The notes beneath the pieces were generated by a model. That model made no database searches and was not told the origin of the DNA. It was given only the letters and a program-made list of their open reading frames with translations. This document shows positions 46,745 to 59,800 of a stretch of DNA of 64,000 nucleotides, in pieces. Both the position numbers and the translations under genes were made by a program. The DNA lies in assembly GCF_963675165.1 (NCBI RefSeq), contig NC_087387.1:3275501-3339500 (forward strand), written 5' to 3'. The DNA comes from Halichondria panicea. Its lineage: Eukaryota; Porifera; Demospongiae; Suberitida; Halichondriidae. Position 1 is the stretch's first letter. Each line of letters starts with the position of its first letter.

Positions 46745-47055
46745 CATGCAGCCCAAGGGCCCCGAGGGCAATATGTCATCCAATAACTAATTTGTTGCCC
46801 AATGACGATAACGATAAACTCGTCTGACTGGTCATATAAATCGACTGGTCATATATGTTTTGAAGGAATTTAGTGTATTCATTACTTTTGCTGAATTCCA
46901 TAGTAAATTTTTTTCCCACTAGTAGTTGGTGGGGCATAAGTCCCAAATGGATATCTCTTAAAGAAATCTACTGCATTTACACACAGTGCATATAATCCAG
47001 CAGTATGGTAGCCATGGCAGTGATGAGCACTTTGATCTGCCCACTCACTGGGCTA
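46745..47055. repeat. Dispersed repeat, copy 2 (copy 1 at 13005-13345)
   Basis: Same block order as copy 1, with CTCGTCTGACTGGTCATATA followed by an extra partial copy of itself, and an insertion between the GAATTTAGTG and CCCACTAGTAGTTG blocks. Non-coding. Confidence 0.7.
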
Positions 47056-47550
47056 ATAGTAATAGAGTGCTACACATGGGGATTTGAAGTGTTCTTGCAA
47101 AGAGATGTACCTTTGTAACTGCCTATTTTGAGGACATTGGTTGGAGGCTGGAGAAGTTAGCAAGAAACCCTATCGAGGGCTCATCGAAAAATCACTGCAC
47201 CTGTTGATACAACAAATTTTTCAGCTCATTCTTTTACGTGAAATTCAAAGTGAGCTAGATCACAGTTGTATTTAAATGTGAGATTCTTACATGCCAATGG
47301 CTACAAACATGTGCCAATGAGTTGAAACTGGTACAGACAGCGAAGTAACCATTAAATATTGCGGACAGATAGAGTTTCGTACATGCCCACATGCCCACAG
47401 CCATTTGATGGCCACACTCCGTTGTGGTAATGGACAAGGAGGGCAAGTAAATACGGTATGTGATTCAGTGTGCATGAGTGTTAGTATATAGTATACATAT
47501 AATTGTGCAGTATAAGTGTGTATAAATTTATAAAATTAATTATCTATCAC

Positions 47551-47676
47551 AGGGCGTAGTTTACAGCTTGTAAACTATGTTTGTACTTGCGAGTGTACAT
47601 CATAGTTTACAATGTTGTTGAATTTTAGTTCATCTACCTTCATAGTTTACAAAGAAAGTTGTATACTACGGCCCTG
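47551..47676. repeat. Small hairpin element
   Basis: CAGGGCGTAGTTTACA at the left and an imperfect inverted copy ending TACGGCCCTG at the right enclose a GTAAACTATG/CATAGTTTAC inner pair. CAGGG tips recall hAT MITEs, but no clear 8-bp duplication is visible. Confidence 0.5.
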
Positions 47677-47867
47677 TGTATTATCTATTAATTACTATTA
47701 TTTATACAGGAGTAACCTAACCTTCAGCACAGCTCTGCAAAAGTTTTGGAGGATACATAACAATGAACGCCCTCTTTAATCAAGTAATTATTACAAAACT
47801 GAATCAATTGTATCTTAGATTAAAATATTTCACGTTCAGTCAGATCACTCACACACCAGCAGGATGA

Positions 47868-48200
47868 GCAACTTGCTCTCCGACCGAGGCTTTATCATTA
47901 CCGCTAGTAAAAGGTTTAAGTGATAGCTGTTGTGATAGCAACAGCTACCCTTTTTGGCACAATACCAGAGAAAGCAGGGATAATCATCATGCAGTTTGGA
48001 GCATATCATCCTGGGTGTGTCAAATTTGCTGTCATGCCTACCTTTGAAAATAGAGTCAACATCTTCAACATCTTCCTCTTTCTCTTGCCGCTTCGTTTTT
48101 ATAGATCCACATCTCATCTGACTTAACACGTGTTCGTTCAATTGAAGCGATTCAAACTTGCGTGTGTAACCCACGGGTGACTTTGTATGAGTAGCCTGAA
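47868..48200 (-). CDS. Candidate exons of an unknown gene
   Basis: A minus-strand exon begins after a good acceptor (CTCCTTTGTTTCAG, about 48197), reads ATHTKSPVGYTRKFESLQLN, a QEKEEDVEDVDSIFK end, and meets a GTAGGC donor at about 48053. Open reading continues to a stop at 47845, so the end could also be terminal coding. I do not recognise the protein. The splice context and lack of repeat similarity make it one of the few candidate host exons, but evidence is thin. Confidence 0.25.
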
Positions 48201-48298
48201 ACAAAGGAGTCATTACATAATAAACGTGATTGTCAGACAAGTGTTCCAATAAGGTCAGCAGTAAACAGTAAAACTAAGTTGAGCTAGAGGTAAAGCAA

Positions 48299-48340
48299 GG
48301 GGGGAGGTGTGGGTGTGTGGGTGGGTGGGTGTGTGTTATA
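48299..48340 (+). repeat. G-rich tract with G-quadruplex potential
   Basis: Four GGG runs separated by 1-4 bases (GGGTGTGTGGGTGGGTGGG) follow a GGGGGG run. A similar G-rich tract is at about 34585-34602. Confidence 0.6.
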
Positions 48341-48658
48341 GTTGGGGGATGTTGGCTTTTCTCCCGCTATCTTCTACATGAATATTCTGTTGTAACCTCG
48401 TCCATTTGATTTTAATGAAGGACAATCAATTGACAGTTTTAATTAATTATAGTTTTTCTAGTTTTTTCGGTCTTCAGAGAAGCCAGTCCACAAGTTTCGG
48501 TCCCGCTCGGGGACCACTCGGAACAGTGGTGAACACCTCTGGCTCTGACTGTGGCACAACAGGCGCACGGTTTTTTAGCCACGCCTATCTATTTTTGCCT
48601 AAGAGGTACCGAAGATGGCTAACTTACTCACTTACATCGAAATAGTGCAATAAGTTAA

Positions 48659-49513
48659 CCCTTTCCCGGCTTTAATTAAAAAAACAAAATACAGAATAAA
48701 TACACATTTTTCTTTAAAAATACATATCTCATGAACCATGCATTTTAATCACTTGCAACTATTTCCTACAGGTAGCCCAGATCCTGGGGGTACCATGACA
48801 TCATCATTGTTACCTAGCAACTGACCACCCCCCACTAATTAACGATTTTTTTACACATTTCACAATTATGAACATAAACAATATTGTATGAAGGTATGAA
48901 GGCATAAAGTCATAAAGTAACTAAAGACACTAAGTAAGTGTTCTCAATGTAACATGGTTCAATCAGGATCAGCAGAAACTTCTCTGCGAGGTCGTATCGG
49001 CAGACGCTCTTTTCCCGGGAAATCCTACACACAGGTTTACAAGTTCAATGGTGGCCCACTTGTGTACTAACTAGACTAAGCATACCATACTGAAGCTATC
49101 CAGACTACATATGATACTCCATACTTACTTACAACTTTGGTTCATGCTCAGGAGCTTCTTCCTCCGGCTCTATATTTATAGCTCGACCTCTGAAAAGTAG
49201 TTTCCTCTCTTGGTATGATCCCAGTCACTGTCCTCTTACTCAACAAGGCCTCGTTATTCTCACTGTCTAGCTGCCCTAGAACCTCGCTGAGGTTGTACTA
49301 CAAAGATCTTGTAGCCATTATCAAACGGTCACTTTTCTTTCGACAGTATTGCATGAAGCGTACCTCGAGGCAAGATACCACGTCATACCACGTCAGCCCA
49401 ATGCGCATGTGCTGGTACCTACAGCGCGCTGTAGCTCCAACACAGCACCCACAACGATTTTTTGAAAATTATCACTACCGCTGCGTCATATGACGGCTAA
49501 AGCCGGGAAAGGG
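48659..49513. mobile_element. piggyBac-like element, copy B
   Basis: Ends CCCTTTCCCGG and CCGGGAAAGGG with TTAA on both sides (48655-48658, 49514-49517). The CGTCATATGACGGC palindrome is next to the right end, so it is inverted relative to copy A. Acidic N-terminal relics are on the minus strand near 49200-49320. 855 bp, non-autonomous. Confidence 0.8.
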
Positions 49514-49517
49514 TTAA

Positions 49518-50615
49518 TTGTTATGTCATTGTCATTGTCAAGCGTCAAGCTATATGGTATATGCTCCAGAGGTGGGGCTCAATCTTTGCGATCTTTACCA
49601 GTTGGGTCCAGCACTACTTGTTTAGGTGATTAGGTGATGGTCTATCTGAAGGAAAGAAAAAAGGTGCGAATGTCTAAAGGTGCGAATGTCTATTTTATCT
49701 CCACCACAATTAATATACCAAAGGAATGGCTATCTATATAGTCTAGATCTAGTATCCGATTCCCTAGCACAATATTCATCTAATCAGGAGGACTTGGGTG
49801 TGACATGTGAATGCATCAAGTAAAGAATTAGGAAAAGGAATTAGACATTGTTGTTAAGCAGGATGGCTTCTTGGAATTTTTTGGGAACCATTTTACATTT
49901 ACAATTAGAAAATAGTAACTCTAATCGAAACATGTAAACACTTTAAATTAGAATTTGGGTCAAACTCAATTGCGAAGTCCATCGACCATCGACGTAGCAA
50001 GCTACATATATACATTCTAGCTTGCATCAGATGCACTAACTAGTTGATGAGTTCCACCAACCCATATTGAACTAATTTGACTAATTTGTCTCCTAGTAAC
50101 AACTTTGGAAAGTCAGAAAAAACCCTTCTGGCAGAGTTGAGTTGTAGGTACGTGTTATATAATTATTGTGGTAAACTAGCATTACTTAGAATAGAGTAGT
50201 AGATTACATCATTTTGTATACGTAATAGTTATTCTTATTTTAGTTACATTATTCCTGTTTTACTTGCTTATCCTGGTTTCTATGTTATAACCTGTTTTTG
50301 TACCACGTGGAGTTCAGTTGAATCATAAATGTATATCCTTGAAAGTACAAATACATGACAATTATGAATTTCATTAACAATGTTTTTGTTAGACTTGCAA
50401 CCCACTCCCTTTTCTTTGATCGGACGGGGCGGGAGAAAAGGGACTGGTGATTCTGGGCAGAATTTATTCAAAAATTGCATGAGAATTGCGTAGCCTGCAA
50501 AAGTGATCGCGTGCTGGGCACACCGTTTGTAATTAGCCGGACGAAGGAAGTGACGTCACGGGGGCATGTCAATACCTTTGTGTGACCCATGTACTGTAGA
50601 TTACATCCACGTGTT
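49518..50615. other. Gene-free stretch
   Basis: No recognisable family. Small duplications such as AAAGGTGCGAATGTCTA at about 49661-49692. Confidence 0.5.
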
Positions 50616-50619
50616 CAAA

Positions 50620-52060
50620 ATGGAAGTCAGCCGTGAAGAAGTAGTTGTGGACATATCTAGCATGAGAACGTGGCCTTCGGCTATATCAGAAGCCTGCAGA
50701 TTGCTCATGAAAACTCTGATGATTTAGAGGAAATAATTGGTTATGTAAACGAGCTTGCTGACATTTTAATGGTGGTAGTTATGAGGAGGCCATGAAGAAT
50801 ACCTCGGTGGTACAACGAGTACCACCTACTGAAGGCCACGGTTTGACATAACACAGGAACAAATTGAAGCTATGCTGGAGTTCAAAATTTCCTCGTTGTT
50901 AGGAGTATACACTTTACCGGAGAAAAAAAAAATTTGGCATTTCTTCTACTCTGAGTTGGACGAGCGTATTCGTGAGATCCGTAGAGAGCAGTGGTGGATT
51001 AAGGATTCTGTATTCCGCGTAAGCGTGTCAGGGAAAGTATCCGACGAATTGACCCACTGAACACTCCTCCCACTGAACACTCCTTTACGATGCCTTTACG
51101 ATGCCTTTATGATGGGGAAGGAATCGACATCTGTTCCGGGTCCTAATTATAGTACGAGTGTTTATATCCTTCATGTATGCTTCATGTATGCCATGTAGTA
51201 CCATGGATGCAGTACATGTAATACTTTTTAACAAGCTAGACAAAATTAATTATCTGACAAAATTAATTATCTGCAAGATTTTGTACCAAACATGTCTAGT
51301 CTAGGGGATACCCTAGTCTAGGGGATACCACATTTGCAGCCAGGGGAGATCGTTTATAGTGCTGAGTCGGCGCTATTATTAGTCATACTTATTAAAAAAA
51401 AGATCCAGAGGAGCACCTACACGCCATACACGCCAGACTGCTGTCCAGGAAGAGAAGTCCGTAGATTTTTAAATCATGAATTGATGTCCAGTAGTTGAAA
51501 CTGTTGACCAGACACAAAAATAGCGCATATTTTTTGCATGTGATCCTAATTCCTTAAATCGGTTGGCAGCACTGTGTATTTGCATTATGTATATTATTTC
51601 CTTTCCAGATGGTCATCATAAGCTGATTGTCTACCTCTCAAACAACAAGGCATCAACGATTTATAAGTCAGCAGAACGGTCTCCCATCACGTGTGCGTAC
51701 AGATTGTGGATTGGAGAATTTTGAAGTCACTTGTCACATGCTACAACATCGTGGTGAGGTAGCATAATCACTGGTAGTTCCACGCATAATCGAAATTGTA
51801 TTATGGAATAATGGACTAATGACTCTGTATGTGTATGTCTTCATTATGTGTACCGGCCCTGGGAGCGTGCTTGGAACAATCACACGCTATTCACGGAAGG
51901 TGCCCACATTTCTGGTGCCCACATTTCTGGATTGAACCCAGTTGAATATCGATGAAAGTTATCGATGAAAGTGATTATAACTCTGACTTGGAAGATGATT
52001 TGTGAGCAATCAAGTCAATCCACTTGCTGAAAGTGAGCTATTGACATTTACCAGCGTGTG
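50620..52060 (+). pseudogene. Decayed second copy of the integrase-type transposase
   Basis: Pieces in changing frames follow the intact gene at 33214: MEVSREEVVVD (50621), RFDITQEQIEAMLEFK with the helix-turn-helix region (about 50835-50890), SELDERIREI, RKRVRESIRRIDPLNT (about 51015-51062), DGHHKLI with the first Asp position (about 51610), NGLPSRVRTDCGLENFEV with the second Asp (about 51678-51730), ITGSSTHNRN (about 51768), LHYVYRPWERAWNNHTL (about 51840-51890) and a C-terminal NPLAESE (about 52017). The catalytic Glu region is lost. Sequence differs throughout from the intact gene, so it is an old, separate subfamily. Confidence 0.65.
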
Positions 52061-52729
52061 CTTTACCAGCGTGTGCTGCGAACAATTGAACAATCTATTA
52101 ACAATATAACCTTATACTCGACATCACTTGTTTGTCAGTTTGTATGATCCTTCCAGACGGGAGGCTAGTATGTATAATTGAAAGCAGGGCTACATTATAA
52201 TTTTCATATTATAGCGGCAGAATCTCGATCATTATTGTTGTTAACCGAATATACGCCATGACGTTACGTTGCGGGAACACCCCCGCAGCCATATTGATTT
52301 TTAAAAAATGCACAAATTAATCAGTTCTGTTCGTAACTTGAAAGCGCTTCGACTTTTGATTGTGCAAGTTAGACTAGGAAGAAAGAGATCTACAAGATGA
52401 TGCCCGAATCGCTTACTATCTCGCTGTGATCTACTTCTGTCAAGCGGTAAGTAGTAGTTGCGTATAATATTACTTGCTTTTTTGATTCGCTAGAAGCTCC
52501 TATGTAGCTGTAGAGTTTGTAGTGCTGAGAAGCGTTGCTTAGCCTCTACTGAATGTTTAGAGTCTACTGCATCACGACTTCAATTTATTTAAAATCAGGC
52601 GCATAAAATCATAGATTGAGGGATTGGTCACGTGCGACAATGACTCCAACGTTGCCTCTTGAAACCATCCGTGTTACGGTTCAGAGTGCAATAGGCAGTG
52701 GGCGTTAACACCATGCTAAACTCCTCTTC

Positions 52730-53060
52730 AGGTGTTATCTGTGTGGGTGTTATCTGTGTCTGTGCACATGTCAGTGTGCAATGTGCATATGTGTGCAATG
52801 TGCAGTGCATTTGTCAGTGCATTTGTCAGTGTGCAATGTCACTGTGCCTGTGCCTATGTCTATGGGGTGTTATGTCAGTGTGCAATATGTCAGTGTGCAG
52901 TATATGTCAGTGTGCAGTGACCTATGTCAGTGTGTATATGTCAATATGTAGTTATAAAATCTACACTTGTAGTGATTCCTCTGAGATCTACATGTATATG
53001 TGGAGGTCAAAGGTGAACACGATTAGGCTAGGTGTGCTATCTAAATGCAAAACGTGGACT
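52730..53060 (+). mobile_element. Solo left terminus of an integrase/HECT-type transposon
   Basis: GGTGTTATCTGTG, TATGGGGTGTTATG and many TCAGTGTGCAATGT units match the TIR at 32858. Further in, GGAGGTCAAAGGTGAACA and GCTAGGTGTGCT-TCTAAATGCAAA match the leader just before the transposase start codon (about 33164-33204). Similarity stops before coding, so this is a truncated relative. Confidence 0.7.
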
Positions 53061-53230
53061 CATGGAAGCAGATGATTCTAAATGCCTTTTATAAATTGAA
53101 GTCAAGGCTATTATAAGTCAACCGCTAAGTCAACCATGCGAATGCATAATTAAACATAATGAATATGAACTGCATATAGAGTGAGTCGCCAAACTCCGTC
53201 AGACATCAAAGTGCGTCAGGTAAAAGGGCA

Positions 53231-53887
53231 CAAACAAAACAAGACTGATTCAAACTAATTACACACACTAACAGATGGCCATGGGCCTATTATCCAGCGA
53301 AAACTTGGATAGGCCAAGTCGCTTCCAGTCTGAGCAGTGACTACCGAATTTTTCGATTTTCGTAAACTACACAGCTAGTGCTAGCTGAGTACAATCTAGA
53401 TAAGAGTGCAGTACAGAGTGGAGTACAGAGTGGAGCAATTCCCAGAATCAGGCGACCCTGGAGCTACACTTGTTTCTTTCTGAGGTTGTAAAGTGCTGAG
53501 TCAGCAATATTCTGGCTATAAGCGCTAGTATATAGCGCCTAAACTTATAGCTAGAATAGTGCTGAGTCACAACCCTCACAAACTTTACAACCCTCACAAA
53601 GAAACAAAGTGTAGCTCCGCTTTGCAGGGTCGCCTGATTCTGGGAATTGCTCCACTCTGTACTGCACTCTATCTAGATTGTACTCAGCTTGTGTCAGTTA
53701 GCTCTAGCTGTGTAGTTTGGCAAAAACGGCGATCGGTACGTTCTGACGAAAATCGAAGAATTCGGTAGTTTTTTTTATCACTGCTCGGACTGGAAGCGAC
53801 TTGGCCTATCCAAGTTTTCGCTGGATAATAGGCCCATCGCCATCTGTTAGTGTGTGTAATTAGTTTGAATCTATCTTGTTTTGTTTG
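53231..53887. mobile_element. 657-bp foldback element
   Basis: The left arm starts CAAACAAAACAAGA and the right arm ends with its inverse. Long shared blocks: GCCTATTATCCAGCGAAAAC, GATAGGCCAAGTCGCTTCCA and GATTCTGGGAATTGCTCCAC, with arms of about 300 bp. It lies directly upstream of the Copia-2 fragment. Non-coding; the facing open frames are shadows of the arms. Confidence 0.8.
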
Positions 53888-53897
53888 GGCGTGTATC

Positions 53898-55068
53898 AAT
53901 GAGAAGTCAGCAAGAAGAAGCTGATGCCCCTGAGGAAAGTGAAGGTGATGCCCGCCCCTGAGGAAAGCGAACAGAATACGCCAACTCCAGATGAGCACGG
54001 ATATCCAGTCAGGGAAAGACGGCAGAAGCCAGTTTGGGAACTGAAATCGACGAAAGTTCCGGCTCAGTACAAGCAGCGGCAGATTCTGAGTACCTATAAC
54101 TTGTTGAAAACAACACATGGGACTTAGTGACCCTGGCGATTGGATGCAAATGGATTTTCAAGATGAAGTATGGAGATGATGGTTCAGTGGCACGCTACAA
54201 AGGAAGACTAGTGGCCAAAGGATATTCAAAAAAATATGGGGGTCGACTACGAAGAGACCTTTGCCCCACCTGTGGTGCGTTTTGCAGTACAAAATGATAT
54301 GTTGATATGTTGGACATCAAATGGACGTTCATGAATGGTACTCTGGAAGAGATATATACAGGCTCACCTTGTATGCCGACTGAACCGTTCAGGCACCTCG
54401 ATGCTGGAACATTATGTTCAAGGAGTTAAATTCTAACTCAGCAGATCCTTGTGTTTTCATCAAGAAAGAAAATGACAGAACGACCATTGTGGCAGACGAC
54501 CTGATTATGCATACAAAGGATATGTTTGCCAACCAGTTTAAGATGAAAGCTACTGTCTCGGGATTAGTGTTGAACAGGATGAAAAAAATAAAATGGGATC
54601 CATCAAAAGCAATACATAACTGCAATACATAACTTCAATGCTGTCCCAGTGGCAACACCAATGGTCATACTTGTTAAAGACCTGACATCGCCTTTGCCGT
54701 GCCAACCACAGTGCAGTAATTGTGCTATGAGATGCTGACTGGGCAGGAGATAATGATGATAGAGTGGTCAGGTATTATTGATGGGAAATGGAGCAGTCAG
54801 TTGGAGTAGCAGAAAGCAATCTGGCACTTCTTCAGAAGCGGCACTCAGCCTTGCAACTCAAGAAGCGATATGGTTGAGAAGATTGATGTATGAATCTGGA
54901 TACTAATCTGTTTGAAGACAACCAAGGAACACCAAGGAACAATTGCTATGCCGGTGTCTCATTCTCGCACCAAACATAAATTATTGATATCAAGTACCAA
55001 CTGAAAATGTTAACCAAGTCATTTCCCGAGTACGTGTTCGAAAACAAATGGAACTTTCATTAAGGGAG
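53898..55068 (+). pseudogene. Copia-2 polyprotein remnant (RT, RNase H)
   Basis: Shares SQQEEADAPEESE-like linker repeats, CKWIFKMKYGDDGSVARYKG (about 54147-54206), ARLVAKGYS-type and DPCVFIKKENDRTTIVADDL blocks with Copia-1. Further RNase H pieces (ESNLALLQKRHSALQLKKRY-like) reach to the polypurine tract TAAGGGAG at 55061-55068. Several deletions relative to Copia-1; dead. Confidence 0.75.
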
Positions 55069-55220
55069 TGTTGAACATATAATTTCAAGGTTGAACTATA
55101 ACGACTTATTAGTTTTGCATCATTTAGTCTATATTTAGTAACTATTCTAAAACATTCTGACAGGTTCTTATTTAACCATGTGTATAATTGTTTTTGTCCA
55201 TTAAACAAACAATTCTGACA
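55069..55220 (+). repeat. Copia-2 3' LTR
   Basis: Starts TGTTGAACATATAATT right after the polypurine tract and ends AACAATTCTGACA. 152 bp with TG..CA tips, the usual size and form for Copia LTRs. The matching 5' LTR was not found. Confidence 0.65.
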
Positions 55221-55989
55221 CCAGCGTGTTGCTTGCGATTGATTGCGAGCCAGATGCAAAGACAAAAGAGAAGAAAGTGAAGAAAACTGCAGTAAGCACT
55301 GGGGCAGACATGTGTAAATATATGGTTTACCTAATTTATTTGATCATCAGAGCTCCTGTTTTACATGTATTTAGCTAAGATTGGTAAGTAAGAAACTGGA
55401 TATCTTGAGCTAGGAAGTAGTCATGGTTGCTTGAGAGTGAGCATTGAAATATGCAGTAGGCATAGCGCTAATTAGGCATAGCGCTAATTGATCATGAATA
55501 ATTCATAAGATATTTATTTTCTTTATTTCATTGTTTTTGTAACTTGCAATGATTATCAATGAAAAGATAACATGAAACAATGCTAGCTATTATTGTAGTA
55601 TTATTGTAGCTAAAAGTATCTATGTCTTGTAATCCAATGGAGGTCAGCTGCAAAAAACTGAGTATTTTGTCGTCAAATTGTGTTGGCTGCATAGCTTCTA
55701 GGTTGTCTTTCTGACCAGTATTCGATGCCTAAAGACTTACTGGAGGGCCAAAAATAGTCGCCATATTAGCCCACAAAAACAGCTAGAAATGGTTTGTTTC
55801 AACTTACTCTCTTGGGAAAAACTCTTCGAGTCACCCTGCCCCTTTATTCGTATAATAGAGAAACAGCAGACTATACGGTAAGGAGGGGTTTCTTGATGCT
55901 TAGAATTGACGACAAGTGACCATTGCCAGATGAGAGCATTGAACACTACGCAAATTTGAGGAACTGTATACCGTAACCTTAATGTAGTG

Positions 55990-56809
55990 TGAAAACAAGG
56001 GATCATCATCGTTGCCTAGCAACCAACCAACACCCCACAAATAACAATTGTTAACAAAAATTCACAATTATGTACAATTATGTACACAAACAATATTGTA
56101 TGATGTTACTAAGTGACTGAACTTACTAAGTGACTGAACACATGATATAAGTGTTCAGAATATTCTCACGGTGACATGGCTCACTCAGGACTCAATCAGG
56201 ATCTGCAGAGACTTGTCTATGAGTTTCTATCGGCAGACGCCCTTTTCCTGGGAAATAATTTCTTCGCCTACTTTCTTCACCTACACACAGGTTTACAACA
56301 CACAGGTTTACAAGTTCAATGGTGGCTCATGTTGTCCACTGTTGTACTGACTAGCCTAAACAAACCTATAGTGAAGCTATCAAGACTACAAATGCTACTC
56401 TATAGTGACTTACCAGGTCCAGGAAGATGGTCCACCTCAAGTGCGCCTTCATCAGGATTCTCAGGCTCTTTCTTTTTAGCTTGACCTCTGAAAGGAAGCT
56501 TCCTACCTAGCTATGATCCCAGTCACTGTCCTCTCACATCGATATTCTCACTCTCTAGCTTCCCTAGAACCTCCCTGACATTGTACTACGAAGATCTTGT
56601 AGCAATTATCAAATGGTCACTTTTCTTTCGAAGATTCTGATCGAACTGTACCTCGAAGCAAAATATTAAAAATACCACGTGGAAGAGCAGCTCAATGCGC
56701 ATGTGCTGGTACCTGCAGCGTGTGCATAGCTCCAGCACAGTGTGCACAATGATTTTTTGAAATTTATCAGTAGCCATGCCGACTATAGTCGGCTAAAGCG
56801 GGGAAAGGG
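55990..56809. mobile_element. piggyBac-like element, copy C, left end missing
   Basis: The right end CGGGGAAAGGG is followed by TTAA (56810-56813). Similarity to copy B starts only at CATCATCGTTGCCTAGCAAC (about 55995), so about 140 bp of the left end is gone. The subterminal palindrome has changed to GCCGACTATAGTCGGC. Same orientation as B and D. Confidence 0.7.
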
Positions 56810-56813
56810 TTAA

Positions 56814-59800
56814 TTCTGCCAAGAAGAGTACACAGTGGTGACGTCAGATGGTCAAGGTAAAAAATTGTTGGTTGCTTTAGTAACAGAGTTCTGGTTACAG
56901 CGCCACTGGAAAACACTCCCTTTCCTTTACACTCCCTTTCCTTTGAACTGGTCAGCTGCCCAAGATTCTCACAAAAAGGGGAGAACACACAATACAATGA
57001 GTCGACTTTTACTTCGGGTGTATAATAAAATAAATTTGATAACAGTCTCTGTATCTAACTGTGGTTTCCCCTTTCTCCCCTTTCTCTTGTGTAGGGCTTA
57101 AATTGGATTAAGAGACGACTTAAAGAAATTGTGCACAGCTTGCTAATTATGGGTGTCACATGCCATGCATAGAATTTATTATATACAGCACCACTTGTAG
57201 TATACATACTTGTAGTATACACATCTACTACAACAAATCTACTACAACAACATAATAATTATACAGAGCGTCACACATTATGAAACACACATTATGAAAC
57301 ACATGGTGTTATACAGCCAGCAGATTCTCTCCAGTCTCCGTCACATTGAATAGACAACTCGAGGGATAAAAATATGTCCGGACACCTACAGGTTTTCCTC
57401 GTGTTTCGTACCAAGACACACTTGCAAATATCCAGATAAATCCAGATGAAAAGTTGCAGCACCTTCTGACTTTACAGGAGTTTGCTGGAATTGCTGGAAT
57501 TGCGACACTTTCTCAGTTAGCCACTTTCTCAGTTAGCCACTTTCTCAGTTAGCCATAATTATATGCTTCATAACTATCCCAGAATGCTTGGGTGTAGAAC
57601 TTACAACTTTCATCCCATTTAGGAGCACATACTTGTACTTGCGGAAGAGTAAATTCAACCGTACATTAGCTTGTTGCTGATCAGAAGAAAACTTGTGTCA
57701 TCATCAGCAACGAGCCGGTAACTTTTTGCCGAAGATTGCACAGAGTTCTGTTTGATATTCACTAGGTGGCTTGTGAAATAATATTGTCCTGCAAAAAAGT
57801 GTGCTGTGCTCAAAATCCTGGCCTAAATAGATTTGTGAAAGCATCACTCTTCTACTATATATTATAATAGTTGATCAGGTGATCAGGTAAGTTCTGATCA
57901 GGTAAGTTCTGTCATGCAGTTCATAATTAATTTGGATATCTTATATATTGTAGACATTTCCAGAGTAGAAAGATCCTACAAAAAAAAGCATTTCACTTGA
58001 TGGGCCCACAGAGCAAAGGGCCCAACTATACCCAGAGCAATCATACCCAGCAACACAGATCTATAATTATCTAATGCTTCCGTCTAACACGGACAGTCCA
58101 TGAAATTGTGTTCACGTGATCTCGTTTCCAATCCCCACACCCCACACTGGCAAAAGCCAGTGGACTTTGGCAGTGGGTTGTGTAGGTCTAACCATGTATG
58201 AGGTCTAACCATGTATGTAACCATGCATACATGTACACCCGACGACTTATGTCCTATGGCTCGTTGTGACTAAGAATTATAACTGCACTGCACTGTGGTA
58301 GTAACTGTTTTATTTGACCTCGATGGGATGTGTTTTTCACATGTATTAGACCGACACGACACAGGTGCTAGTATTGTGGCATGGACAAGACAAGAACTTG
58401 CGTTATCCGAGAAATTTTCAGCCTCATGTCAAGCGAAAAATTTATCACAGAGGCGCTATCCAACTCAAGAGCATGTAGCGCATCAAGGAGTGAGAAAATG
58501 AAAGTTCCTTGAGACTAAAATAGCATGTCAGCACTACGCCATATATTGCCCTAGGGTTAGCATACCCAGATGGCCAGAAAACAGCCGGCAATGCCCCAAC
58601 CAACCTCATCATCTAAATTTCCTAAAGAAAGATGCATTAACACAAGGTCCATTCTAGTCAATAATTTATGGATCTATAATTATAGATCGTGTAATTATTA
58701 TTCATGAAACATCCTTGTCCATACTTCTTCACAACACAGTCTGAAGCAACAAAATTATATTAGTTGATTACATTTTGCTTGATTACATTTTGCAACTTAT
58801 GCTTACCGCTTACCACTGATCTTAGTCACTCGGATCTGATCCAACACACTTTTGTGGCAGTTGGATTTCTTGCTCTCAAAAGCAAGAGAATTTTTCAGTT
58901 CCTCAGAGCACATCCATATATCCATAATTATATGCATACACATCTCTCGCTGGAATGGTTTCTTCTGTGAAATTAAATGGTCATGCATGTAGTGTGATCC
59001 AATGTGATCCGTTCCACCTCCACCTTGACTCCACTTCTTTTCTGATAACCCTCGAAACCGAAACCTAACTCGTCCTTTTTCAACATCGAAACAATGAGGT
59101 CTAGCTTTTCTTCAATCCGTATTGCTCGGTCCTATTTATTTTCCAGTAATACAATAATAATTATTGTCTCTACCTTGGTGTACATAACTCGTAGCTCATC
59201 TCCATCCTCCTGATCTCTCCACCCTCCTGATCCTACATAATTCATAAACTTGAAATCTGTATCTCATGTACAATGATGTATATGAATCTGCCAACAAAAT
59301 TAATGTGGTATATACATGTCCTTACTTACGCTTAGATATTTGTTGTCAGTAGTGACTCAGTCTTGTCACTACTGTCACTACTGTCAAACAATGATAAAAT
59401 AATTACTTAAAGCTTCCACCTTTGCTGTTTGAGCTTAATCTATCTCGTTTCGGCTATCTCTCGGCTCTTCTCGGAATCTATCGTCTCCATCTTAATTTGA
59501 GGTTTCTTCTGGCTTTTTTTTCACGTATTCTACATGATTATACCATAATCATTTTGAGAAAGTGAATAATTTTATACGCACTTCTTCATAGTTAGTTCCA
59601 CGTTTTAGGGGAAGCATTAAAAGTAGACAACTTTCCTACTGCTGTGCACAATTGTTTCCCAGTTTGAGAACACTTCACTACCACTGGTTCTGCATGATAG
59701 ACATTTTAGAATACTACACATTTTAGAATGCATGCTACAATTAAAGGAACAAATATGCTGCCTCCACAACGACGCTTTCACTAGTGCATATAATTATGAA

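Noticed and set aside
53559-54118. Facing open frames near the Copia-2 edge
   Set aside because: They run through the foldback arms and antisense Copia sequence.
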